Assembly (NCBI GenBank): GCA_900551955.1
Contig: UWSE01000014.1
Span: 1 to 14,976 of the forward strand
Reading direction: 5' to 3'
Length of the DNA: 14,976 nt
From: an uncultured Mollicutes bacterium
GTDB taxonomy: Bacteria > Bacillota_I > Bacilli_A > UBA3375
The notes beneath the pieces were generated by a model. The model worked only from the letters and a program-made list of their open reading frames with translations. It was not told where the DNA came from and did not search any database. Position numbers and translations under genes: made by a program. Position 1 is the first letter of the stretch, and every line of letters starts with the position of its first letter. Positions 1 to 7,387 of the stretch are shown here, piece after piece.

Positions 1-23
1 GTTTATCTAGGAGGTGTATACTA

Positions 24-482
24 ATGATATTAGTTACTTGTGGAACCCAAACACAACCATTTCCGCGGTTATTTGAAGCCGTTGAAAATGTTAATGTTGA
101 TCAAGCAATTATAATGCAACTAGGACATACTAAATTTGATACGAAACATCAACATTATGATTTTAGTCCTAACTTTAGTGATGATTACAACCAAGCGCAA
201 GTAATCATCACTCATGGAGGCGTTGGTAGTATTATGCCTGGACTACTTGCACATAAAATCGTAATTGTAATGCCAAGATTAGCTAAATATCGTGAGCATG
301 TTGATGATCACCAACTAGAAATTACTAATAAGTTACAAAAAGAAGGATATATTTATGTAATTAATGATAGTAATGAATTACAATCATTATTAGATAATCT
401 TGATAATTTAGAGCCAAAAAGATATGAAAGTAATAATGCAAACTTTAATCAACAATTTATTGAAATATTAAACAAATTATAA
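24..482 (+). CDS. PssE/Alg13-like glycosyltransferase subunit (GT28 C-terminal domain)
   Basis: This 152-residue protein looks like the small UDP-sugar-binding subunit of a two-part glycosyltransferase (PssE, Cps14G, Alg13 type). Members pair with a membrane-anchoring PssD/Alg14-type partner on the cytoplasmic face of the membrane and add a sugar to a lipid-linked oligosaccharide. Seen here: an N-terminal strand with VTCGTQ, then THGGVGS around residues 64-70, and a basic MPR followed by EHVDDHQ around residues 84-98, the donor-nucleotide signature of the family. Length matches the usual 150-170 residues. The ATG at 24 follows AGGAGGTG at positions 9-16 with good spacing. The partner gene and the rest of a capsule or exopolysaccharide cluster would lie upstream, outside the window. 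It appears unrelated to the secretion genes that follow. Family is well supported; the substrate is unknown. Confidence 0.85.
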   Translation: MILVTCGTQTQPFPRLFEAVENVNVDQAIIMQLGHTKFDTKHQHYDFSPNFSDDYNQAQVIITHGGVGSIMPGLLAHKIVIVMPRLAKYREHVDDHQLEITNKLQKEGYIYVINDSNELQSLLDNLDNLEPKRYESNNANFNQQFIEILNKL

Positions 483-499
483 AAGTGAGTCAAAAGCGC

Positions 500-518
500 T
501 GGGATAATTTTTGTCCCA
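500..518 (+). terminator. Weak hairpin after the glycosyltransferase gene
   Basis: TGGGA (500-504) can pair with TCCCA (514-518) around a 9-base T-rich loop, about 20 bases after the stop codon. There is no clean T-run after it (A-rich sequence follows). It may be a weak terminator or the remains of a longer intergenic repeat. Confidence 0.3.
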
Positions 519-681
519 CCAAAAAAAGATGTCATATTGCTATTAATCCAACATTCTTCTACTATGGTATAAACTTTTCTAGTTGTAATTGTTTATTAGT
601 TTTGTTTCTAGAATGTAGTTTCTATAATTGGTTCATCATATAGAACAAGAAATTTAATTGAATAATTGTACATTCTTATTT

Positions 682-837
682 TTACAAAAAGTACAAATTT
701 ATATTGACATTTATACTTTTGGATAGGTATTCATCAACCCATCTACTAATAGTTCCTATGTTGTTAGGCATGCCTAACAACTTTCTAGCTGCTTCGGATT
801 GCTTTAATTTCCCACTAATAACTTTATTTGAAGCAAA
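682..837 (-). pseudogene. Decayed transposase fragment (helix-turn-helix part)
   Basis: Read on the minus strand, the open stretch between stops at 838-840 and 682-684 gives about 52 residues, including KLKQSEAARKLLGMPNNIGT followed by ISRWVDEYLSK. The pattern (short helix, SEAARKL, a turn, then I-x-R-W-V-x-E-Y) is typical of the N-terminal helix-turn-helix of IS3/IS150-type transposases. There is no start codon in a sensible place and nothing recognisable continues after the stop, so it is a relic. The flanking 520-680 and 838-880 stretches show no further convincing protein match and may be more decayed insertion sequence. The IS family assignment is tentative. Confidence 0.45.
760..781. 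repeat. 22-bp perfect palindrome
   Basis: GTTGTTAGGCA is followed directly by its exact reverse complement TGCCTAACAAC with no spacer. It sits inside the transposase relic. It could be an operator-like site, or the codons of the relic could produce it by chance. Confidence 0.6.
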
Positions 838-888
838 TTATGATTTTCATCAATCTTTGTTGAAATTGAAGAAGTAATAATATTGAAT

Positions 889-917
889 AAAACGTCTCAC
901 GTTTGTGAGACGTTTTT
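889..917. terminator. Strong bidirectional rho-independent terminator
   Basis: A 12-bp perfect stem (889-900 with 905-916) closes a GTTT loop; the core is ACGTCTCAC/GTGAGACGT. A-rich sequence on the left and TTTTT on the right allow termination in both directions. It isolates the upstream region from the secretion operon. Confidence 0.85.
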
Positions 918-986
918 GAATTAAATTTTAAATGTTTTTATTTGTTAGTGAATATCGCAACAGAGTAGTTACACAATGTATTATAT

Positions 987-1020
987 CTTCAAAAAGCCCT
1001 ATTTATAGGGATTTTTGAAG
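987..1020. terminator. Hairpin terminator just upstream of the secretion-operon promoter
   Basis: CTTCAAAAA (987-995) pairs with TTTTTGAAG (1012-1020), and CCCTA (997-1001) pairs with TAGGG (1006-1010) around a TTTA loop, with one G/A mismatch in the stem. It ends six bases before the -35 box at 1027. With the hairpin at 889-917 it gives a double barrier to read-through, so transcription of the next operon should depend on its own promoter. Confidence 0.7.
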
Positions 1021-1026
1021 AATCAC

Positions 1027-1058
1027 TTGACAAGCGGGGGGGGGGGTTATGGTATAAT
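1027..1058 (+). promoter_or_regulatory. Sigma-A promoter with an 11-G homopolymer in the spacer
   Basis: TTGACA at 1027-1032 is a perfect -35 box and TATAAT at 1053-1058 a perfect -10 box, the latter preceded by TGG, an extended -10 element. The spacer is 20 bases instead of the optimal 17, and 11 of these bases are an uninterrupted G run (1036-1046). Transcription would start near 1065, a short leader before the ATG at 1078. Losing three G would restore a 17-base spacer, so tract slippage would be expected to tune or switch the promoter. Promoter identity is strong; phase variation is inferred from precedent (the Neisseria porA and opc spacer tracts). Confidence 0.85.
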
Positions 1059-1077
1059 AGGGATATCTAGAAGTATT

Positions 1078-1464
1078 ATGAAACTTAAGAGAAGGATAAT
1101 TTTTTTTGCAATATTACTTACATTTACATCAGTTTCTGCGGCCGCAATCGAATTTAATAACGATCAGTTTGCGGTAGGTAATGATGTTACTAGCAACACA
1201 AATTATGAATTATTTAAAGATAAACACTCGATTTATAATGTGAGTTATAGCAATGACAATCATGATATTTACAATATAAATTACAACAATCTTTTTGAGG
1301 ATCAAAACAAGCAGATTTCGTTTAAAAACGAAAAGGTTAATGAAAGTAAAAAAACATCGTTATTAACTTTATGTTCCTTAACCCTTTTATTGTGTTTACT
1401 TGTTGTATTTTTTACTAATATCTATTATGCCCACAGAAGGAAAAAGAATGAATATAAAGATTAG
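1078..1464 (+). CDS. essA: EssA-like T7SSb membrane protein
   Basis: This 128-residue protein has the layout of EssA, a small integral membrane component of the type VIIb secretion machine. A basic, hydrophobic N-terminus (residues 1-22, ending VSAAA) looks like a signal peptide or signal anchor. A polar, Asn/Tyr-rich segment of about 70 residues follows, then one membrane helix (about 95-117, Leu-rich) and a positively charged tail (HRRKK). Sequence conservation is weak, so the call rests on size, topology and its place directly before esaB. The ATG at 1078 is chosen because the promoter places the transcript start near 1065; longer in-frame starts (TTG 1015) lie upstream of that and would translate the G-tract. 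The ribosome site is weak (AGAAG). The 3' end overlaps esaB by 17 bases. Confidence 0.65.
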   Translation: MKLKRRIIFFAILLTFTSVSAAAIEFNNDQFAVGNDVTSNTNYELFKDKHSIYNVSYSNDNHDIYNINYNNLFEDQNKQISFKNEKVNESKKTSLLTLCSLTLLLCLLVVFFTNIYYAHRRKKNEYKD

Positions 1465-1684
1465 TGTAAGAGTTGATGGTAATAACGAAAATAAAAAAGT
1501 ATTTGAGTTTGATAATCGGCTTGTAATCGATGAAACGATACAAACCATATTAAAGGATGGTTTTGGTTTCCAACAAGGTATAGAATATATTTATTCAATG
1601 AGAAACAAGCAAAAAATCCTACCAACTTTAACTTTTGCACAAGCTCAAATCTTTACAGGAGATGATTTATATGTCAAATTATGA
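1448..1684 (+). CDS. esaB: EsaB/YukD ubiquitin-like T7SSb component
   Basis: A 78-residue cytoplasmic protein of the EsaB/YukD family, which has a ubiquitin-like beta-grasp fold and is needed for T7SSb function in other Firmicutes. Seen here: an opening beta-hairpin (IKISVRVDG and KKVFEFDN), a helix from about residue 28 (ETIQTILKDG), and a C-terminal strand after the FTGDDL turn, closing with LYVKL. Length matches the usual ~80 residues. The ATG at 1448 follows AGAAGGA at 1434-1440. The upstream in-frame start at 1400 lies deep inside the essA-like gene and was rejected. It overlaps both neighbours, indicating translational coupling within the operon. Confidence 0.85.
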   Translation: MNIKISVRVDGNNENKKVFEFDNRLVIDETIQTILKDGFGFQQGIEYIYSMRNKQKILPTLTFAQAQIFTGDDLYVKL

Positions 1685-2741
1685 AATATTAATGGAATTG
1701 TCTCGTTTCAATGCTAGGACACAAAATCAAATTAATATTTTGCTCCAAGAAGATGATAATCTACTGCCCACTAGATTAGAATTTAAAGATAATGCAATTT
1801 CTTTTTGTTTTGCTTGTGATGAAGGACGATTATTATCCAATATAAATTTAACTCTTCAAGAGCAAATGATTGTATTTATGAACTTATGTAAGCTGGAAAA
1901 GTTAGATGAAAAAATTGATTTTTCGTTAAATCCCCAAAACATTTATATTGACTATAGTTTAAATCCTAAAATATTGTTCCGTGACATAAAAACTGAACAT
2001 GATTATTCTTTGATCGATAAGATTAAAGCATGTGTTGGAGCTACAATTAATAAAGAATATAGTTATGAAGATTATCTTTGTGGAGGAGTTGATTTATTAA
2101 CCAAAACACGACTATCCAATCTAGTGCAAGCGACTGATATTGAGAGTTTACAATCGTTCTTATCAACAGATATTAATAATATTAAGAAAGATTTTAATAA
2201 TAATTATATGTTGTTTAAAAAAAGCAAAATTACTAGTAAAAATATTTTTATGTATATTACTCTAATATTATCAATCCTATTATTAGTAACATCAATATTT
2301 TTAGGTATTAAACTAATGAAGGAGACAAAACAGATTAATATTTATAATTTATATACTAGTCAAAAATATAGTGAAGTAGTAGAACAAAGTAAATCTTTAA
2401 ATGTTGATAATATGTCTGAAAATCTACTTTATACTATTGCTAATAGTGTTATTATGAGCCAAAAATTGGATGAACCTAAAAAAAATCACTTGTTATCGCA
2501 AATTAGTGTTGATGGAAATCAAGATATATTAATGTTTTGGGTATTACTTGGTCAAGAAAAATATGAAGAAGCTCAAGACATAGCCTATAAGTTAAATGAT
2601 AAGGATTTATTAGTATACTGTAATCTAAAAGAATTAGATAGTGTCATCAACTCTTCAAATCTTTCAGCAAGCAAGAAAGAAGAAAAGAGAAAACAAATCG
2701 AAGGAAAATTAAATGAACTAGGGGTTAGTGTTAATAAGTAA
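1671..2741 (+). CDS. essB: EssB/YukC T7SSb membrane component
   Basis: A 356-residue protein matching EssB/YukC, the single-pass membrane subunit that contacts EssC. The N-terminal ~185 residues would be the cytoplasmic pseudokinase-like domain. One transmembrane helix lies at about 192-216 (ITLILSILLLVTSIFLGI). The remainder is the extracytoplasmic helical domain, ending in a Lys/Glu-rich tail. S. aureus EssB and B. subtilis YukC are about 440-450 residues, so this is a compact form. The ATG at 1671 is preceded by AGGAGATG at 1657-1664; in-frame starts at 1635 and 1662 lie before or inside that site. It overlaps the esaB end by 14 bases, and essC begins 8 bases downstream. Confidence 0.85.
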   Translation: MSNYEILMELSRFNARTQNQINILLQEDDNLLPTRLEFKDNAISFCFACDEGRLLSNINLTLQEQMIVFMNLCKLEKLDEKIDFSLNPQNIYIDYSLNPKILFRDIKTEHDYSLIDKIKACVGATINKEYSYEDYLCGGVDLLTKTRLSNLVQATDIESLQSFLSTDINNIKKDFNNNYMLFKKSKITSKNIFMYITLILSILLLVTSIFLGIKLMKETKQINIYNLYTSQKYSEVVEQSKSLNVDNMSENLLYTIANSVIMSQKLDEPKKNHLLSQISVDGNQDILMFWVLLGQEKYEEAQDIAYKLNDKDLLVYCNLKELDSVINSSNLSASKKEEKRKQIEGKLNELGVSVNK

Positions 2742-2749
2742 GGATTATC

Positions 2750-5700
2750 GTGAATTTATTATATATATTTTTAGAAAGTGAAGTTAAGGTTATTCCACTA
2801 AGTAGTAATTTAGAGTATAAAAATATATTATTTAAGGTTGATGACAATCAACCTTTCGCTATTTATAATGGCGAAACTCTTAAAATACCCGTTAATGAAA
2901 TTGTCAATGTCGGGGACATTATTTTCATGGCTGTTAATCAAGATCGTTATGAATACGATTTAATAGAACCAATGGTTTTTGGTGTGCATGGGGATTGCAA
3001 CATTAACAGCATTGATGCAAGCATCAATAACAATAAGTTATTCATAGATAATACTAACCTACCAATTTTTGTTAATAATAAACTAATAAATAGTGATGAG
3101 ATTGATTTAGAAGTGGGAGATAATTTAATTTTTGGTAATTTTGTGTTAGTGTATGGTGGAGCTTCAATTATTAGTATAGGACAGCCACTACCTATAAATC
3201 AAGATTATAAATTTACTCCCTTTACAGAGAAATTTGAATATCAAACCAGTCCTAGAGTAAATAAAAATTTACCTGATGAAATAATAGAGATTAAAACTCC
3301 AAGCGATAAACCCAAATTCTCTAAACAAGGTATTGCTAGAATTGTAGTTCCTCCGTTGGTTTCGGTGTTAGGGAGTATTGCACTAGCATTTATAACAAAG
3401 CGTGGTGCGATGATAATCATAGGGGTTATTACTACTATTTGTGCCCTAACTTTTTCTATAGCGTCGTATTTTCAAGAACGAAATGAAATTAAGAATAAAA
3501 TTAAATTTAGAGAGCAAAGTTACCATAAACACCTGCTAAAGGTTAGAAAGCAATTAAACAAAGCATACAAAAGCGAAATTGATTATTTCACCTACAATTA
3601 CCCAAAACAACAAGATGTAGCCAAGATGGTTATAAACAATAGTCCCCGCATGTATGAACGTGGCATTTCAGATGATGATTTCTTAACTTTTAGTGTAGGT
3701 AGCCATGCAAGCAAACCAACATATAAATTAACCTATGAGATTGATGATTTAAAATATGATAAAGATAGCTTGTTTGATGAAGGGCAACAGGTGTTTGATA
3801 AATTTAATTATATACCCGATATTCCAAGCATTATCGATTTAAAAACTACCAATTTAGGTTTGGTTGGTAATAAATCATTAATTATCAATGAACTTAAAAG
3901 AATTATACTTGATTTATCATTTTTTCAATCTTATCATGACCTTAACCTAGTTTTGTTGGTGGACGACCAATACAAGAGTGAATTTGATTTTGCAAATTGG
4001 TTACCTCATTTTAAAATAGATGCATTAAATTTAAACACAGTTATCACAAGTGATCAGCAACGTGAGCAAGTTTTAGGAAGTATATATAATTTATTGCGCG
4101 AGAGAAAAACACAACTTGAAGAAGACAACAAAGAAATAAGATTTAATCCACACATAATATTATTAATCGAAGATTTTAAACTCATCATGAATCATCCAAT
4201 CATGGAGTATTTACTAGAAACGAATAAATTAGGGATTTCTTTGATTGTATGTGCAGATAACAATTCCGAGTTGATGAAGAATGTAAACACTATAGTATCG
4301 CTACAAGACGTATACAATGCCAAGTTAGAGTTATTATCCGGAAAAGAGAAGAAAATTCGTTTAAATCGCGATAGTCTTCAACCATATAATTATGAGCATT
4401 TAGCAAGAACCATAGCAAAGTATGATCATAAAGTAGGAATTACTAATAGTATACCGGATATGGTAGGATTTTTAGAAATATTCGATGTGGATAAAGTTGA
4501 GGAACTAGATATTAAACAACGATGGGATGCTGCGAATATTCATAAAAGCATCAATGTACCATTAGGTAAAAAAACTAGTAATGAAAAAATGTTCTTGAAT
4601 CTGCACGAAAAAGCACACGGTCCACACGGACTTGTTGCAGGTACAACAGGTAGTGGTAAAAGTGAAATTATTCAATCATATATTCTTAGTTTAGCAGTTA
4701 CTTTTTCTCCGTATGAAGTAGGATTTTTATTAATTGATTTCAAAGGTGGTGGAATGGCAAATCTATTTATAGATTTACCACACTTGATTGGAACAATTAC
4801 CAACTTAGATGGGACAGAAAGCATGCGAGCACTTGCCAGTATAAAAGCCGAACTTAAGCGAAGACAACACATATTTAATGACCATAATGTCAATAATATT
4901 AATTTATATAATCAATTATTTAAAGAAGGGCAAGCTAAAGAGCCGTTACCACACCTATTTATTATAAGTGATGAGTTTGCTGAACTTAAAAAAGAACAGC
5001 CAGAATTTATGAGTGAATTAATTAGTGTGGCGCGAATTGGACGAACGTTAGGGGTGCATTTGATTTTAGCTACGCAAAAACCTTCAGGTGTAGTAGATGA
5101 TCAAATTTGGTCTAACTCAAAATTTAAGTTAGCTTTAAAAGTTCAAGATGAATCTGATAGTAAGGAGATGTTAAAAACTCCTGATGCTGCTCATATCACC
5201 CAAACAGGAAGAGCATATTTACAAGTAGGAAATAATGAAATATATGAACTGTTCCAATCTGCATGGAGTGGTGCGCCCTATATGCAAAATGCTAGCAACG
5301 AAGTTGAGATAGATACTGATATTTATGAGATTAATAACCTAGGCCAAAGACAAGTTATCAATAAAGATTTGAGCAGCAAACAACAAGATAAAACAATTAC
5401 AGAGCTAGATGCTGTAATTAATGAAATTAAAAATACTTATGATGCAAATAATTATCAACCCGTAACTAAAGCATGGTTACCAAGCTTGGCAGAACAAATT
5501 GTTGAGCAAACTGAAATATCAGATCACTTAGAAGCGCTAAGTAGTGTGAATGCAACATTTAAGTTAGGTATTATTGATATCCCTGACCAGCAAGCACAAG
5601 AAGAGTATGTAATCAATTTAGATAAGGATCCTAATGTTATTATATATGGTTCTGGTGGTTATGGAAAATCCTTAGCATTAGGTACAGCGATTATATCATT

Positions 5701-7066
5701 AGCAAAACAAAACAATCCACAATTGATAAATATCTATACATTAGATTTTGGTAATTCTGGATTGATAGGATATAAAAATCTAGCACATGTTTGTGATTAC
5801 ATTTCTTTCGATAATGTAGATAAGCTACCTCGATTAAAAAATAAAATTTCTAAATTAATTAGCGAAAGAAAAACGCTATTGGCACAATATAATGTAACCA
5901 ACGTGAAGATGTATGAAGAGTTAACAAATAACTGTATTGAGCGTATTGTGATCGTTATTGATAACTATGAAGTAATTAATGATATCGACGATACATTTAA
6001 TAAATTTTTAGAAGTTACTTCAAGAGATGGTTCTAGTTTAGGAATTACCTTTATCGTTTCGACCAACAAATCCGGAGCTATTAAGCCGGGGGCAAAAAAC
6101 AACTTCAATCACTACGTTTCATTATTTATGAATGATAGTGGAGATATGATTGATGCTGTTGGTCGATGTCAATATCCATTAACAGGTAAAACAAAAGGGC
6201 GTAGCATTGTTAAATATAATAATAGTATTTATCAAATGCAAATTTATTCGCCAACATCTTTTGAAAATGATATTGAATATGTAAAAAAATTAAGCACTTT
6301 AGTTGACATAATAAACAATAAATTCGATGGCATTAAGCCAAAAGGTATTCCTGATTTATCAGATGGTTTCAACACAAATGATTGGGATCAATACGAATAT
6401 GCTAATGAGAATAAAAATAATATAGTTGGTCTTACAGCATTAAATTTAGAGAAAATTGGAATTAAAACATTTAATGAGATGTTTATGGTTGCTGGACCAA
6501 CTAATAGTGGTAAGACAAACTTTATTAAAATCCTTTTATCTTATCACCAAGATGCTTATATTATTGACTCAGTAGAAATGAATTTAGTAACCTATAAGGA
6601 TCAACAATATCGATATGTCAATGACAATGTAGCATTTGATAAATTCATTGACGTGTTAAATAAATTGGTAGATAAACGCAGTGAAGAGTGTCAACGCTTG
6701 ATTGATGATGGTACATATTTAACGCCAAGAGAATATGTTAAAAATCAAGAACCTAAATACGTGTTTATTGATGATTATGATGACTTTATTGAAAGATTTA
6801 GTAGTGAGAAAGTTGTAGATACATTTAAACAAGCAATGAAATTCAATATCAAGTTTATAATAGGTATTAATACAATAACTCCAAAATCATCAAGTAGCAG
6901 TATGTATCAAGTAATTAAACCAGTTAAAGATGGTGTGGTGTTAGGAGTTGAGAGTACGTATTCATTATTGAATTTGCCTAATAAAGAAGTGCCACAACCA
7001 AAATATGGAGTTTTATCAACCAATGGAGAATTATTCAAAATTAGAATCCCCCAATTTAAGGAGTAG
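2750..7066 (+). CDS. essC: EssC/YukBA FtsK/SpoIIIE-type ATPase, motor of the T7SSb
   Basis: This 1438-residue protein is the central ATPase that selects and drives substrates through the T7SSb channel. Two FHA-like domains fill about residues 1-190 (the second contains VNNKLI and GDNLIFG). Two adjacent membrane helices lie at about 195-240. Three FtsK/SpoIIIE ATPase domains follow. D1 has Walker A GTTGSGKS (631-638) and Walker B LFIISDE (D741, E742). D2 has GSGGYGKS (967-974) and IVIVIDN (D1071, N1072). D3 has GPTNSGKT (1249-1256) and YVFIDD (D1341, D1342). Length is close to S. aureus EssC (1479). All three Walker A motifs keep Lys and Ser/Thr; only D1 has the classic D-E pair. The GTG start at 2750 follows AAGGA at 2740-2744. 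The C-terminal D3 usually varies between strains and helps decide effector specificity. Confidence 0.97.
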   Translation: MNLLYIFLESEVKVIPLSSNLEYKNILFKVDDNQPFAIYNGETLKIPVNEIVNVGDIIFMAVNQDRYEYDLIEPMVFGVHGDCNINSIDASINNNKLFIDNTNLPIFVNNKLINSDEIDLEVGDNLIFGNFVLVYGGASIISIGQPLPINQDYKFTPFTEKFEYQTSPRVNKNLPDEIIEIKTPSDKPKFSKQGIARIVVPPLVSVLGSIALAFITKRGAMIIIGVITTICALTFSIASYFQERNEIKNKIKFREQSYHKHLLKVRKQLNKAYKSEIDYFTYNYPKQQDVAKMVINNSPRMYERGISDDDFLTFSVGSHASKPTYKLTYEIDDLKYDKDSLFDEGQQVFDKFNYIPDIPSIIDLKTTNLGLVGNKSLIINELKRIILDLSFFQSYHDLNLVLLVDDQYKSEFDFANWLPHFKIDALNLNTVITSDQQREQVLGSIYNLLRERKTQLEEDNKEIRFNPHIILLIEDFKLIMNHPIMEYLLETNKLGISLIVCADNNSELMKNVNTIVSLQDVYNAKLELLSGKEKKIRLNRDSLQPYNYEHLARTIAKYDHKVGITNSIPDMVGFLEIFDVDKVEELDIKQRWDAANIHKSINVPLGKKTSNEKMFLNLHEKAHGPHGLVAGTTGSGKSEIIQSYILSLAVTFSPYEVGFLLIDFKGGGMANLFIDLPHLIGTITNLDGTESMRALASIKAELKRRQHIFNDHNVNNINLYNQLFKEGQAKEPLPHLFIISDEFAELKKEQPEFMSELISVARIGRTLGVHLILATQKPSGVVDDQIWSNSKFKLALKVQDESDSKEMLKTPDAAHITQTGRAYLQVGNNEIYELFQSAWSGAPYMQNASNEVEIDTDIYEINNLGQRQVINKDLSSKQQDKTITELDAVINEIKNTYDANNYQPVTKAWLPSLAEQIVEQTEISDHLEALSSVNATFKLGIIDIPDQQAQEEYVINLDKDPNVIIYGSGGYGKSLALGTAIISLAKQNNPQLINIYTLDFGNSGLIGYKNLAHVCDYISFDNVDKLPRLKNKISKLISERKTLLAQYNVTNVKMYEELTNNCIERIVIVIDNYEVINDIDDTFNKFLEVTSRDGSSLGITFIVSTNKSGAIKPGAKNNFNHYVSLFMNDSGDMIDAVGRCQYPLTGKTKGRSIVKYNNSIYQMQIYSPTSFENDIEYVKKLSTLVDIINNKFDGIKPKGIPDLSDGFNTNDWDQYEYANENKNNIVGLTALNLEKIGIKTFNEMFMVAGPTNSGKTNFIKILLSYHQDAYIIDSVEMNLVTYKDQQYRYVNDNVAFDKFIDVLNKLVDKRSEECQRLIDDGTYLTPREYVKNQEPKYVFIDDYDDFIERFSSEKVVDTFKQAMKFNIKFIIGINTITPKSSSSSMYQVIKPVKDGVVLGVESTYSLLNLPNKEVPQPKYGVLSTNGELFKIRIPQFKE

Positions 7067-7068
7067 AA

Positions 7069-7386
7069 ATGAAAAACAATAGATTGTTACCAATCGGGAC
7101 AGTTATGTATTTTAATGATTTAGAAAAAACATATATGATTGTTGCACGAGCTATGCAAGTGCAACAAGAAGGAGAAATCAAAACATATGATTACGGAGCA
7201 TGTATGTATCCTGAAGGTTTTGTTGATACGAAGTTAATTTATTTCAATGATGAAAATATCGATGAAATACTATTTAAAGGGTATGAAGATGAAACGGAAG
7301 AGGAGCTATCAGCTTTTATTATTAAAAGAGCAGGAGAATATTTGTCTACTGACTTTATGATTGAAACAAGTGAGGAGGAGTGGTAA
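7069..7386 (+). CDS. DUF4176-family T7SS-associated protein
   Basis: A 105-residue protein of the DUF4176 family, often encoded in streptococcal and related T7SSb/LXG loci. Seen here: LLPIGTVMYF near the N-terminus, a central beta-rich section, YDYGACMYPEG around residues 41-51, and YFNDENIDEILFKGYED around 59-75, all typical of the family. It lacks a signal peptide or membrane helix, so it is cytoplasmic. Its molecular role is not firmly established; a chaperone or accessory role in effector handling has been proposed for such proteins. Here it lies between essC and esaA, two bases after the essC stop, with AGGAG overlapping the essC end, so it belongs to the core operon rather than to one toxin cassette. 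Confidence 0.8.
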   Translation: MKNNRLLPIGTVMYFNDLEKTYMIVARAMQVQQEGEIKTYDYGACMYPEGFVDTKLIYFNDENIDEILFKGYEDETEEELSAFIIKRAGEYLSTDFMIETSEEEW

Positions 7387-7387
7387 C

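Noticed and set aside
1036..1046. G11 as a sequencing error
   Set aside because: Length errors in such tracts are common and the exact count may be off by one or two, but a long G-run between perfect -35 and -10 boxes is very unlikely to be wholly artefactual.
1015..1077. Longer start (TTG at 1015) for the essA-like gene, which would translate the G-tract into a glycine run
   Set aside because: The promoter boxes lie within this stretch, so the transcript should begin near 1065, after the TTG. The ATG at 1078 also gives a proper signal peptide.
4672..4893. Minus-strand open frames inside essC and other genes (also 7239-7445, 10115-10315, 10320-10544, 12380-12691, 12995-13213, 13927-14121)
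   Set aside because: Each is antisense to a well-supported gene, shows no recognisable domain and has no convincing ribosome site.
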